Position numbers and translations under genes: made by a program. Positions 41,247 through 50,094 of a stretch of DNA of 64,000 bases are shown here, in pieces. The DNA is from Streptomyces brasiliensis. Its GTDB lineage: Bacteria; Actinomycetota; Actinomycetes; Streptomycetales; Streptomycetaceae. Position 1 is the first letter of the stretch. Each line of letters starts with the position of its first letter. The notes under the pieces are model-generated. The model did no database searches. It was not told the origin of the DNA and saw nothing but the letters and a program-made list of their open reading frames with translations. Location of the stretch: positions 268,245 to 332,244 of the forward strand of contig NZ_BMQA01000009.1 of assembly GCF_014647875.1 (NCBI RefSeq). Direction: 5' to 3'.

Positions 41247-41744
41247 GCGAATTCCCCAAGGTGAGTGCCATGGTCTGTCAACTTCCCCTGACGGACCCGA
41301 ATTGACGTGTGCAGCGTAGTCATCCTGTGGAGATTTAGGAACGCTTTTGTCGAAAGAGTGCGACGGGCTGCGGATTTCCTTCCGGAGGAAACGGTGCCGA
41401 ATATCGACCGCGTCGATTTAATGGGAAGCCGAAGGACCAATTCGATCCGAATTTCAGTCGACCCGGCGGCCACGGACCCGTACCGCGGCCCGGCCGCCGC
41501 CTCGCGAGCCGGCCCTGGTGCGCGACGGTGCTGCCCCGGCTCCGGGCGTGCGGCACGTCTCGTCCGTGGAGTGACCCCGTATCGAAGAGGTGAATGCGGG
41601 ACAACCTTTACGTGAATCAAGCCTCCTGGGCCCGAACAGGAGACCCCGCATCACACGCGCCTCTTTACCCTGCGTCTGTCGTCGGGGCGCTCGACTGCGA
41701 ACAGCGCCCGCGACCTTTCGCGACACGAGGCAACAGAGGTGGGG
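41247..41744. other. 500-bp intergenic region
   Basis: The region between the divergent secreted-protein gene and the second TTA-containing paralogue is less GC-rich than average (notably 41290-41460). It should contain both promoters, but no -35/-10 pair, hairpin or named operator stands out. Possible frames here are short and lack ribosome binding sites. Confidence 0.4.
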
Positions 41745-42131
41745 ATGGCAGGACTCAAGGGGGGCGCGGTCTTATCGGGCACGCGCTTCCATGTGGACAT
41801 CGAGGTGGACGGCTCCTGCTGGTGGCGGCTGACCGCGTCGAACGGGCGGGTGATCGCCGTGGCCGCGAGGTCGTACGCAGACCACGGCGAGTGCCGTGCC
41901 GTGTTCGAGCAACTGTGCGCCGGCATCGAGGGTTTGCAGGGCGAGCTGCACCATGCCCAGGAGGGGACAGGCTGGAAATGGCGGCTCCGTGACCGCAGCG
42001 GCGCGATCGCGGCCGTGTCCGCACGCACCTACGAGCGGCACTCGACGTGCCAGACGGCGTACGACCGGTTGTGGGCGCTCCTCGTCGAGGTCGGAGCGGG
42101 ACGGGTGAGGGTGTGGGACGACGCCGAGTGA
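41745..42131 (+). CDS. Tandem YegP/DUF1508-like small protein with TTA codon
   Basis: The 128-residue product starts at ATG 41745, with GAGG about 5 nt upstream. It is a paralogue of the protein at 39753: FHVDIEVDGSCWWRLTASNGRVIAV..SYADHGECRAVFEQLC and GWKWRLRDRSGAIAAVSARTYERHSTCQTAYDRL. The identical RTYERH-x-T-C element marks the second half. Codon 10 is TTA (41772), so expression again needs the bldA tRNA. It lies 55 bp upstream of pstC and may be read in the same direction as the Pst-like cluster. Function unknown. Confidence 0.65.
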   Translation: MAGLKGGAVLSGTRFHVDIEVDGSCWWRLTASNGRVIAVAARSYADHGECRAVFEQLCAGIEGLQGELHHAQEGTGWKWRLRDRSGAIAAVSARTYERHSTCQTAYDRLWALLVEVGAGRVRVWDDAE

Positions 42132-42186
42132 CGTGGAATCACCACGCGTTCGTCACCGGAAGTTGCCCCTAGGAGTCGCCTCGTTC

Positions 42187-43251
42187 ATGTCCGTGCGCTG
42201 TGGCGTCCATTCCGTCCCAGAAGCCTCGTGGCACGTGACGACGCGAATATCTGAGCGACCAGTGACCCCGGCGGCTCAGCCGCCGAGACGTCTGTACCCG
42301 GACCCTGGTGTGTCCGACCGCGTGTTCCGGGGCGTCCTGCGCAGTGGCGGCGCCCTGGTTCTCGTGATCATGCTGCTCGTCGGCGGCTTCCTGTCGTACC
42401 GGGCCTGGGAGGCCCTGTCGGTCGCGAAGTGGGGCTTCATCACCACCGAGACCTGGGAGCCCGACGGCGGCAACTTCGGCATCGCGGCCGTACTCGTCGG
42501 CACGATCCTCATCGCGCTCGTCGCCATCGTCTTCGCGGTGCCGATGGCACTCGGCACCGCGCTCTACATCTCCGAGTACGCCCCGCCGAGGATCCGCCAG
42601 ACCCTCATCAGCATCGTGGACCTGATGGCCGCCGTGCCGTCCGTGGTCTACGGCCTGTGGGGACTGTTCTTCTTCCAGGGGCACGTGGTCACGCTGTCGC
42701 GCTGGATCTCCACGTACTTCGGCTGGATACCGCTCTTCGAGGTCGACGGCGCCGATCCGCGGGACCCGCTCGCCACCGCCACCGTCTTCACCTCCTCCAC
42801 CTTCATCGCCGGCATGGTCGTGTCCCTGATGGTCGCGCCCATCATCTGCTCGGTGATGCGGGAGGTGTTCTCGCAGGCTCCGATCGGCGAGCGGGAGGGC
42901 GCGTTTGCGCTCGGCGCGAACCGCTGGGGCATGATCCGCAGCGTCGTCCTACCCTTCGGCAAGGGCGGAATGATCGGCGGCGCCATGCTGGGCCTGGGCC
43001 GTGCGCTGGGCGAGACCATCGCCGTGTACCTGATCATCTCGCCGGTCTTCGTGATCCAGCCGCACATCCTGCAGAACGGCACCAGCTCGGTCTCCTCGCT
43101 GATCGCCCTGCGCTACGGCGAGGCGAGCGAGATCGGCATGTCGGCGCTGATGGCCGCGGGCCTCGCGCTGTTCCTGATGACCCTCGTCGTCAACTTCGTC
43201 GCGTCGTCGATCGTCGCCCGCAGCCGTTCCGGCGCGGCGAGCGACTCCTGA
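42187..43251 (+). CDS. pstC: Phosphate-type ABC permease PstC
   Basis: The 354-residue product is taken from ATG 42187 because AGGAG lies 11 nt upstream; GTG 42235 or 42262 are alternatives closer to the usual length. Six helices follow. PstC landmarks are ISEYAPPRIRQTLISIVDLMAAVPSVVYGLWGL and, near the end, the ATPase-contact segment EREGAFALGANRWGMIRSVVLPFGKGGMIGG with LGRALGETIAVYLI. It forms the membrane channel with PstA. A large external loop between helices 3 and 4 (WISTYFGWIPLFEVDGADP) is typical. It lies 14 bp upstream of pstA. Confidence 0.9.
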   Translation: MSVRCGVHSVPEASWHVTTRISERPVTPAAQPPRRLYPDPGVSDRVFRGVLRSGGALVLVIMLLVGGFLSYRAWEALSVAKWGFITTETWEPDGGNFGIAAVLVGTILIALVAIVFAVPMALGTALYISEYAPPRIRQTLISIVDLMAAVPSVVYGLWGLFFFQGHVVTLSRWISTYFGWIPLFEVDGADPRDPLATATVFTSSTFIAGMVVSLMVAPIICSVMREVFSQAPIGEREGAFALGANRWGMIRSVVLPFGKGGMIGGAMLGLGRALGETIAVYLIISPVFVIQPHILQNGTSSVSSLIALRYGEASEIGMSALMAAGLALFLMTLVVNFVASSIVARSRSGAASDS

Positions 43252-43265
43252 GGAGACCGAGCCGG

Positions 43266-44543
43266 ATGACCGTCACCACCGCACAGAGCCCGCCCGGCGA
43301 CCAGGGACCGCAGCCGAGTCCCGACGGCCCGGTGACACCGTCGGTGCCGGGCACCATCCTGCCCGCACGCCGCACGACGCGTACCGAGTCACGCCGCAAC
43401 CTGGCCACGCTGCGCGCCACCGACGTGTACGCCATGCTCGCGGCCGCGGCCGCGTCCCTCTGCATCACCTGGCTGCTGTTCGACCGGATGCTGCCCTTCA
43501 ACGGCGCCCTCGGCTTCGTCGTCGTCTCCTACGCGCTCTTCCTCGGCGTGTACGCGCTGCTTGTCTCCTTCGACGAGGACGGGCCGGCGGTACGTGACCG
43601 GGTGGCCGCCGCCGTCGTCCAGAGCCTCGGCCTGGTGATGCTGGCCGTGCTGGCGTTCGTGGTCGTCTACACCCTCTACGAGGGCCGCGACGCGCTGCCG
43701 CACCTGAACTTCTACACCGAGTCGATGGCCGACGCGGGTCCGATCGAGCCGCTCAGCGTCGGTGGCATCCTGCACGCGATCGTCGGCACGCTGTGGCAGA
43801 TCTCCATCGCCCTGCTGATCTGCATCCCGGCCGGGCTGGTGTGCGCGGTCTTCCTCAACGAAGTCCCGGGTGCCTTCAGCCGGTTCGTGCGCACGATCGT
43901 GGAGGCGATGACAGCGTTGCCGTCCATCGTGGCCGGCCTGTTCATCTACGCGACCTTCATCCTCGCGCTGGGCTTCGAGCGCTCCGGGCTCGCCGCTGCG
44001 CTCGCGATCTCCGTGATGATGCTGCCGATCATCATCCGCGCGGCGGACGTGGTGATCCGGCTGGTTCCCGGCACCCTGCGCGAGGCGTCGTACGCGCTCG
44101 GCACCTCGCGGTGGCGCACGGTGTGGCACGTGGTGCTGCCCACCTCCCGGTCCGGTCTGACGACGGCGATCATCCTGGGTACCGCCCGCGGCGTCGGTGA
44201 GACCTCGCCGGTCCTGCTGACCGCCGGCTACACGGCGGAGCTCAACACCGATCCGCTGCACGACCCGATGGTGTCGCTGCCGCTGGCGGCCTTCGAACTC
44301 GTCAAGTCCCCCGAACCAACCTATATCGCCCGCGGCTTCGGCACTGCGGCGGTGCTTCTCGTCCTGGTGTTGGTCCTGTTCGTGTTCGCCCGCGTTTTGG
44401 GCGGCCGCGGACCGGGCCAGTTGACCAGGCGTCAGGAACACCACCGGGTCAGGGCCTCCCGCCGGGACGCGAAGCGCTTCGCCGCGTACGCCTCCGCAGA
44501 CCAGTCGTCAGACAGACCCGCACCGACGAGGAGCACCCCGTGA
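43266..44543 (+). CDS. pstA: Phosphate-type ABC permease PstA
   Basis: The 425-residue product from ATG 43266 is longer than typical PstA (about 290-300), because it has a Pro-rich cytoplasmic leader and two or three extra N-terminal helices before the core. The core shows SVGGILHAIVGTLWQISIALLICIPAGLVCAVFLNE, MTALPSIVAGLFIY and the contact motif LREASYALGTSRWRTVWHVVLPTSRSG with TARGVGETSPVLLTAG. A basic, His/Arg-rich C-terminal tail follows. It overlaps the next gene by 4 bp (GTGA), coupling the permease to a binding-protein-like gene. Confidence 0.9.
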   Translation: MTVTTAQSPPGDQGPQPSPDGPVTPSVPGTILPARRTTRTESRRNLATLRATDVYAMLAAAAASLCITWLLFDRMLPFNGALGFVVVSYALFLGVYALLVSFDEDGPAVRDRVAAAVVQSLGLVMLAVLAFVVVYTLYEGRDALPHLNFYTESMADAGPIEPLSVGGILHAIVGTLWQISIALLICIPAGLVCAVFLNEVPGAFSRFVRTIVEAMTALPSIVAGLFIYATFILALGFERSGLAAALAISVMMLPIIIRAADVVIRLVPGTLREASYALGTSRWRTVWHVVLPTSRSGLTTAIILGTARGVGETSPVLLTAGYTAELNTDPLHDPMVSLPLAAFELVKSPEPTYIARGFGTAAVLLVLVLVLFVFARVLGGRGPGQLTRRQEHHRVRASRRDAKRFAAYASADQSSDRPAPTRSTP

Positions 44544-46264
44544 TACCCGCACCTGTCCGTCGTCCGCGCGCCACGCGCGTGTACCAGGCGCTGGCGCTGT
44601 TCGTCGCCGCGGTCTGCGCGCTGCTGGCCGTCCACCCACCGGCCTTCGCCGAGAGTTACACGAAGATCAGCGGCTCCGGCTCGACCTGGAGCGCCAACGC
44701 CATCGAGCAGTGGCGCCGCAACGTCCGCCAGCAGGGCATGACCGTGAACTACGCGGCGGTCGGCTCGTCGGTCGGCCGCCAGCAGTTCAAGAACGGCACC
44801 TCCGACTTCGGTGTGTCCGAGATCCCCTACGGCCTCAACGACCTCGGCCAGCAGGACCCTCCGCCCACCCGCAAGTACGCCTACATGCCGATCGTGGCGG
44901 GCGGTACGTCGTTCATGTACAACCTGAAGATCAGCGGCAGGCAGGTCACCAACCTCCGGCTGTCCGGTGAGGTCCTCACCAAGATCTTCACCGGCAAGCT
45001 GACGATGTGGAACGCGCCGGAGATCAAGACGGACAACCCCAAACTGGCCCTGCCGGCCCGCCGTATCGTCCCGGTGGTCCGCTCCGACGGCTCCGGTACG
45101 ACCGCGCAGTTCACGCTGTGGATGTCCAAGCAGTACGGCTCCCTGTGGAACGACTACTGCAAACGGGCGGGCAAGCAGACACCGTGCGGTCTCACGTCGT
45201 ACTTCCCTGTGATCCCCGGCTCCGGCTTCGTCGCCCAGTCCAGCTCCCTCGGCGTCGCGGGCTACACGAAGCAGTCCCAGGCCGAGGGCGCGATCACCTA
45301 CGTCGAGTACTCGTACGCCAGGAACGCAGGCTTCCCCGTGGCCAAGGTCCTCAACAGGTCCGGCTACTACGTCGAGCCGACCGCCTCCAGCGTGGCGGTC
45401 GCCCTCACCAAGGCTCAGATCAACAATGACCCGCGCTCCGCGAACTACCTGACCCAGGACCTCGACGACGTCTACACGTTCGGGGACCGGCGCACCTACC
45501 CGCTCTCCAGCTACAGCTACATGATCATCCCCACCAAGGAGGAGTCGGGCTTCACCAAGGCCAAGGGGAAGACGTTGAGCGCGTTCAACAACTACTTCCT
45601 CTGCGACGGCCAGCAGCAGGCCGACCGGCTCGGCTACTCGCCGCTGCCGAAGAACCTGGTGGAAGCCGCCATGGCGCAGACGCGGAAGATCCCCGGCGCC
45701 GACCCGGCCAGGATCGACGTCAACAAGTGCAACAACCCGACGTTCTCCGGCGGACGCAACCTCCTGATCCAGAACGCTCCCTACCCGCAGGCGTGCGACA
45801 AGAAGGGCGCGGACCAGTGCGCGACCGGCACGGGCGGCAACAAGGCCGCCACACCGGTCACCGGCGGCAGCTCCGGCGGCTCCGGCTCGGGCGGCGGCTC
45901 CGGCTCGGGCGGGTCGGGCGCGGGGGCGTCGGGCGGTTCCGGTTCGGGCGGTTCCAGTGCGGGGACGTCCGGCGGCGCGACGGCCGGCTCCGGCAGCGGT
46001 ACGGCGGGCAGTAGTGGCGCGGGCGGGGCGAGCGGCGGGAGCGTCGTCGACCCCGACACCGGCGAGGTGATCAGCGGCGACCAGGCCGCCGGTGACACCT
46101 CCGTCGCCGCCAGCCCGGTCTCTCTCGGGGCGGACGACTCCCTCGGCCTGCGTACGGCGCTGATGGCGCTGTCCGCCGTGCTGCTGGTCGGCGTCGTCGT
46201 CGGACCACCGGTCGTCGCGCGGGTGATGGCGGGCCGGACGCGTCGCAAGGAGGGTGCGGCATGA
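44540..46264 (+). CDS. Membrane-anchored PstS-like binding protein
   Basis: The 574-residue product from GTG 44540 has a Sec signal ending near AFAESY. Residues about 38-400 are a phosphate-binding-protein fold: SGSGSTWSANAIEQW, YAAVGSSVGRQQF, FGVSEIPY and RSDGSGTTAQFT, the last matching the anion-binding loop of PstS. Instead of a lipobox it has a 100-residue Gly/Ser linker and a C-terminal helix (about 535-557) with a basic end, so the binding domain is tethered by its C-terminus. It is flanked by 4-bp overlaps with pstA and the next gene. The ligand may be phosphate or another oxyanion. Confidence 0.85.
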   Translation: MIPAPVRRPRATRVYQALALFVAAVCALLAVHPPAFAESYTKISGSGSTWSANAIEQWRRNVRQQGMTVNYAAVGSSVGRQQFKNGTSDFGVSEIPYGLNDLGQQDPPPTRKYAYMPIVAGGTSFMYNLKISGRQVTNLRLSGEVLTKIFTGKLTMWNAPEIKTDNPKLALPARRIVPVVRSDGSGTTAQFTLWMSKQYGSLWNDYCKRAGKQTPCGLTSYFPVIPGSGFVAQSSSLGVAGYTKQSQAEGAITYVEYSYARNAGFPVAKVLNRSGYYVEPTASSVAVALTKAQINNDPRSANYLTQDLDDVYTFGDRRTYPLSSYSYMIIPTKEESGFTKAKGKTLSAFNNYFLCDGQQQADRLGYSPLPKNLVEAAMAQTRKIPGADPARIDVNKCNNPTFSGGRNLLIQNAPYPQACDKKGADQCATGTGGNKAATPVTGGSSGGSGSGGGSGSGGSGAGASGGSGSGGSSAGTSGGATAGSGSGTAGSSGAGGASGGSVVDPDTGEVISGDQAAGDTSVAASPVSLGADDSLGLRTALMALSAVLLVGVVVGPPVVARVMAGRTRRKEGAA

Positions 46265-48777
46265 CGAAGGTACTGAGGCGTCCCAGACCGCGGATTCTCG
46301 TCGCCGTGGGCTGTCTGCTGGCCGCGCTCGTGGTGGCGCTGCTGCCGGTGCCGCCGGCGACGACGCCCGCTGTGGCGGCGGACAGCGGGGCCGAGGACTC
46401 GGCGGTGACGAAGTCGGTGACGAAGTCGGGGACGAAGGGACCGTACGACGACTTCTCCGACCTGAAGGTGACCGTCCACCAGACGAAGAACCTGCACTCG
46501 CAGGGTGTGCGGGTGAGCTGGGAGGGTGGGGCGCCGACGCTGCCCAGCACCAGGTTCAACGTCAACTACCTCCAGATCATGCAGTGCTGGGGGGACGATC
46601 CGTCCGGTCCCGACCGGGAGCAGTGTGCTTTCGGAGCGGGGCCCACAGATGGGGCCGGGATCGGCCGGACCGTCGTGTATGGGCCGGCCGACTCCGGGAA
46701 TCCGGCGGCCGTGGACCCGGCGGAGGAACCCGGGGCGACATTCATCCCGTTCAGCCCGGCCAACGGTGAGCCGCCCACAACCGCTTCCATCGACTACACC
46801 TACTTCAGTCCCCTGGACACCAACGAGCAGAAGGCCGTCCGGACCTTCGCCAACGGCACGGGCGAAACCGAGTTCGAGGTGCAGGACGGCATCCAGGCGG
46901 ACCACCTCGGCTGCGGTCTGAACACGGCGCCGTCCGGTCAGACCCCGGTCCCGCGTTCGTGCTGGCTGGTCGTCGTGCCGCGCGGCGACCACTACGCGAA
47001 CGGCACGAAGGACACCAACACCGAGAGCGATGCGCTCAGGACCTCGCCGCTGTCCGCGACGAACTGGGCTCAGCGGATCGTCTTCCGGCTGGACTTCCAG
47101 TTGGTCGACAGTTTCTGTCCGGAAGGTCAGCCCGAGCGGTCCATACCCGGCTCCGAACTCGCGGACGACGCCTTCTCGTTGTGGGCGCCGAAGCTGTGCA
47201 CCTCAACCGGGAACAACTTCAGCTTCGTGCGCGAGCCCGAGGACTCCGCCAGGAACGAGGTGCTGAGCGCGACGGAGGACACGCCCGCGATGGGTGTCAC
47301 CGTCGATCCGGTGGCTCAATCGGGAGACGGGCCACGTGTGGTCCACGCGCCGGTGTCGGTGTCCGGGCTCGCGATCGGCTTCTTCATCGAAGGGACGAAC
47401 GGTGTGCTGCAGGACATGAAGCTGACGCCGCGGCTTGTGGCCAAGATGCTCACCCATTCCTACGTGCATGATGTCCCGTGGACGAATGTATGCAACCCAA
47501 GTCCCTGCCCACCCGGTGAGCCGGCCCCGCCCGAGTACCTCAAAGGAAATCCGCTTTATTACACTGCGGATCCAGAATTCGTTGAGCTCAATCCGGAATT
47601 TTCTGAAGTGGATTCGCAAGCGGCACCGCTGAGTCTCATGGTTCCGCAGGGAAATTCCGACACTACGCGAGTGATCTGGAACTGGCTGCGGTCGGACAAG
47701 GAAGCTCGGGACTTCCTCTCCGGGGAACCGGACCCGTGGGGCATGGTGGTAAATCGCCACTACAAGGACTTGGATCTTGTGGACAATGCAGACCTGACTG
47801 ATTTCCCCAAGTCGGACCCTACCGTTGCGCCGGCCATCAATAACCAATGGTGGCCAGATCCTGTTACCTATACAATCCTGGACTTGGACCCATACACGGC
47901 TGACCTGCATGACGGAGCTATAAAAACCCGTCGAGGCAATAACGGTCGTACCATCGATTATGAACCACCCAATCTCCCGACTCCGCCCAAGGTCGTCAAC
48001 ACGGCCCCGCCGCCGGGCCGTCGTATCGCGATGGCGATCGTCGATACAGCGTCGGCGGAGCGTTACGGCCTCCAGATCGCGGCCCTGCGCAACGCGGACG
48101 GAAAATTCGTGAAGCCCTCGGTCGACACACTTCAGGCGGGTGTCGACGACATGCGACCATGGCCGGACAACTCCGCCGTACTCAAACCCGATCCGGGACG
48201 GGCCGAGGGCCAGGCGTACCCGCTGACCGTGGTGAGCTACGCCGCGGCTTCGGTGAACCAGGCCCCCAAGGACCGCAAGGCGTACGCGGACTTCATGAGG
48301 TACGCGGCGGGACCGGGCCAGACGCAGGGCCGGGCGGCGGGCCAACTTCCCCCCGGCTACGCACCGTTGCCGGAGAAACTGCGCAAGCAGGCCGAGGCCG
48401 CGGCCGACGACCTTGAGCGGGGCGACCCCGGCAGCGATCAGTCGTCCGACGACCCGGACGCGCAGGGCTCAGGGGGACTCACGGTCGGAGCGGGCACCGG
48501 TGGCATCTCTTCCGGTACGGGCAGCGGCGGAGCGGCCGCAGGCGGAACGGTCGGCGGCGACACCAGCTCGTCGGCGTCGGAGGCAGCCGCTCCGAACGGC
48601 TCTGCGTCTCCCTCGTCAGGGCCGCAGCAGAATATCGCCCAAGCCAGGCAAGGAATTACACCAGGAGAAATCCTCGGCGTTATTCGCTGGGTCCTGCTCG
48701 CCGTGCTTTTTGTGGCGGGAGCAGCAGGTCTGGCAGGTCCTGTCATGCTTCGCTATGCGCAGCGCCGGACTCCCTAG
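46261..48777 (+). CDS. Large membrane-anchored PstS-like surface protein
   Basis: The 838-residue product starts at ATG 46261, overlapping the previous stop. Signal peptide (about 1-40), large extracellular region, a Gly/Ser/Ala linker (about 715-785), and a C-terminal helix (about 808-832) with a basic end. The segment GQAYPLTVVSYAAASVNQAP...KAYADFMRYAAG...GYAPLPEKLR is like the C-terminal lobe of PstS proteins, so it is probably a much enlarged relative. It has eight or more Cys. A patch at about 47540-47970 is far less GC-rich and uses A/T-ending codons, unlike the rest. Its ligand is unknown. Confidence 0.75.
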   Translation: MTKVLRRPRPRILVAVGCLLAALVVALLPVPPATTPAVAADSGAEDSAVTKSVTKSGTKGPYDDFSDLKVTVHQTKNLHSQGVRVSWEGGAPTLPSTRFNVNYLQIMQCWGDDPSGPDREQCAFGAGPTDGAGIGRTVVYGPADSGNPAAVDPAEEPGATFIPFSPANGEPPTTASIDYTYFSPLDTNEQKAVRTFANGTGETEFEVQDGIQADHLGCGLNTAPSGQTPVPRSCWLVVVPRGDHYANGTKDTNTESDALRTSPLSATNWAQRIVFRLDFQLVDSFCPEGQPERSIPGSELADDAFSLWAPKLCTSTGNNFSFVREPEDSARNEVLSATEDTPAMGVTVDPVAQSGDGPRVVHAPVSVSGLAIGFFIEGTNGVLQDMKLTPRLVAKMLTHSYVHDVPWTNVCNPSPCPPGEPAPPEYLKGNPLYYTADPEFVELNPEFSEVDSQAAPLSLMVPQGNSDTTRVIWNWLRSDKEARDFLSGEPDPWGMVVNRHYKDLDLVDNADLTDFPKSDPTVAPAINNQWWPDPVTYTILDLDPYTADLHDGAIKTRRGNNGRTIDYEPPNLPTPPKVVNTAPPPGRRIAMAIVDTASAERYGLQIAALRNADGKFVKPSVDTLQAGVDDMRPWPDNSAVLKPDPGRAEGQAYPLTVVSYAAASVNQAPKDRKAYADFMRYAAGPGQTQGRAAGQLPPGYAPLPEKLRKQAEAAADDLERGDPGSDQSSDDPDAQGSGGLTVGAGTGGISSGTGSGGAAAGGTVGGDTSSSASEAAAPNGSASPSSGPQQNIAQARQGITPGEILGVIRWVLLAVLFVAGAAGLAGPVMLRYAQRRTP

Positions 48778-48839
48778 GTGACACCTAAGAAGCCTCCCCG
48801 TAACCTTTCCCTCGCAGGGAATTGGTTGGCCGTCGCGTG

Positions 48840-48853
48840 CAATTCTGGAATTG
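48840..48853. promoter_or_regulatory. CAATTC-TG-GAATTG palindrome in promoter region
   Basis: A perfect 6-bp inverted repeat with a 2-nt centre lies 95 bp before the secreted binding-protein gene, in the 170-bp gap 48778-48947 that is unusually AT-rich. It may be an operator for a separate promoter of that gene. CCCTCGCAGGG (48809-48819) is a second small palindrome there. Confidence 0.4.
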
Positions 48854-48947
48854 TAAGCGGTGGCCGATCGACGGGTCGGCAGCGCGAAAATCCGGATTCA
48901 GCTTGAACGTCCAGTCTTCGGAAATCCAGAAACCAAGGGGTTCAGAA

Positions 48948-49991
48948 GTGAACGTCAAGTCTTACGCCAAGGTCGGTGCCGCTGTCGGCGCCGCGGTTCT
49001 CGGTCTCGGTATCCTGACCACCCCGGCTTCGGCCGACCCGTCCTCGCTGACCGACTACCGCACCCTGGCCGCGGTCGGCTCGGACACCACGCAGTACGTC
49101 ATGAACGGTCTGGCCAACGGCGGTGCCGTCGTCGACGCCGGCAACAACAATGTCATCGCGTCGTGGAACGCCGTCGACGGCCTTGGCGACCCGTACAAGA
49201 CCAAGCCCACGCCCGCGTCTTCGACGGAGTGCCAGTACAACCGCGCCGACACCAACGGCTCCAGCAACGGCCTGGGCCGGCTGGCCGAGGACATCGCCAA
49301 CGGCGGTACCACCTGCATCGACATCGTCCGCTCCTCCCGCGGCCCGAAGACCAGTGGCACCGACCTCACCTACGTCCCGTTCGCCCGGGACGCGGTGACC
49401 TACGCCACCGACCTCGGCAGCACCGTGCCGACGAGCCTGTCGAAGGACCAGCTGAGGCAGATCTACACGGACTGCACCTACACGGACGACACCGGTACGC
49501 ACACGGTGGCGCCGCTGCTGCCGCAGGCCGGATCGGGCACCCGGCAGTACTGGCTCGACTCCATCGGTGTCCCCACGCCGGGTGCGTGTGTCACCCAGGG
49601 CATCCAGGAGCACGACGGGACCGCCATCACCGCCGCGAACCAGCTCATGCCGTACTCGGTCGCGCAGTGGATCGCCCAGGGCAAGGGCATCGCGGAGGTC
49701 CCGAACCGGCGCGGTGAGTCGCGTCTGCGCAGCATCACCGGCGGTGCGGCCGGTAGCGAGAACCCGACCACCGGCTCGGGCACCGCGCTCGCACTCAACC
49801 CGAACTTCGTCTTCTCCCGGGACGTCTACAACGTCGTTCAGACGTCCCGGCTGAACAGCGACGCCACGATCTCCAAGGCGCTGTCGGACATCTGTGCGGC
49901 CGGCACCACCATCCAGAACTACGGCTTCGGTGTCATCTCCAACTGCAACGACCGCACGCTCACGGGCGGCCTGAACGGCAACAACTCGTGA
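48948..49991 (+). CDS. Secreted PstS-like substrate-binding protein
   Basis: The 347-residue product starts at GTG 48948, with AAGGGG 9 nt upstream. Sec signal VNVKSYAKVGAAVGAAVLGL ends at PASADPS, with no lipobox. The mature protein begins TLAAVGSDTTQYVMNGL and has IDIVRSSRGPK, VPFARDAVTY, LSKDQLRQIYTDC and QAGSGTRQYW, an order typical of PBP-like phosphate-type binding proteins. With no lipid or membrane anchor it should be released or held in the wall. It is the third binding-protein form of this cluster and probably has its own promoter. Confidence 0.8.
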   Translation: MNVKSYAKVGAAVGAAVLGLGILTTPASADPSSLTDYRTLAAVGSDTTQYVMNGLANGGAVVDAGNNNVIASWNAVDGLGDPYKTKPTPASSTECQYNRADTNGSSNGLGRLAEDIANGGTTCIDIVRSSRGPKTSGTDLTYVPFARDAVTYATDLGSTVPTSLSKDQLRQIYTDCTYTDDTGTHTVAPLLPQAGSGTRQYWLDSIGVPTPGACVTQGIQEHDGTAITAANQLMPYSVAQWIAQGKGIAEVPNRRGESRLRSITGGAAGSENPTTGSGTALALNPNFVFSRDVYNVVQTSRLNSDATISKALSDICAAGTTIQNYGFGVISNCNDRTLTGGLNGNNS

Positions 49992-50014
49992 TCGTCGGCT
50001 GATCCCCGCGCGAC

Positions 50015-50041
50015 GGCCGGGCGCCCTCCAGGTGCCCGGCC
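50015..50041 (+). terminator. Terminator hairpin after secreted binding protein
   Basis: GGCCGGGCGCC (50015-50025) pairs with GGTGCCCGGCC (50031-50041), one G-T pair, 5-nt loop. It lies 24 bp after the stop codon. Confidence 0.7.
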
Positions 50042-50094
50042 CCGCGTGCTGTCCCCATGTCCATCCACCAACCGTCCCCCGGGGGGCCAACACC

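Noticed and set aside
42140..42200. GTTCGTCACC and GTTCATGTCC upstream of pstC as PhoP boxes
   Set aside because: They resemble PHO-box units, but their spacing (35 bp) is not a multiple of 11 and the intervening 11-mers do not match. I cannot claim phosphate control.
46261..48777. Low-GC patch as an inserted mobile element
   Set aside because: The reading frame is intact across it, no inverted repeats or duplication flank it, and it codes ordinary residues.
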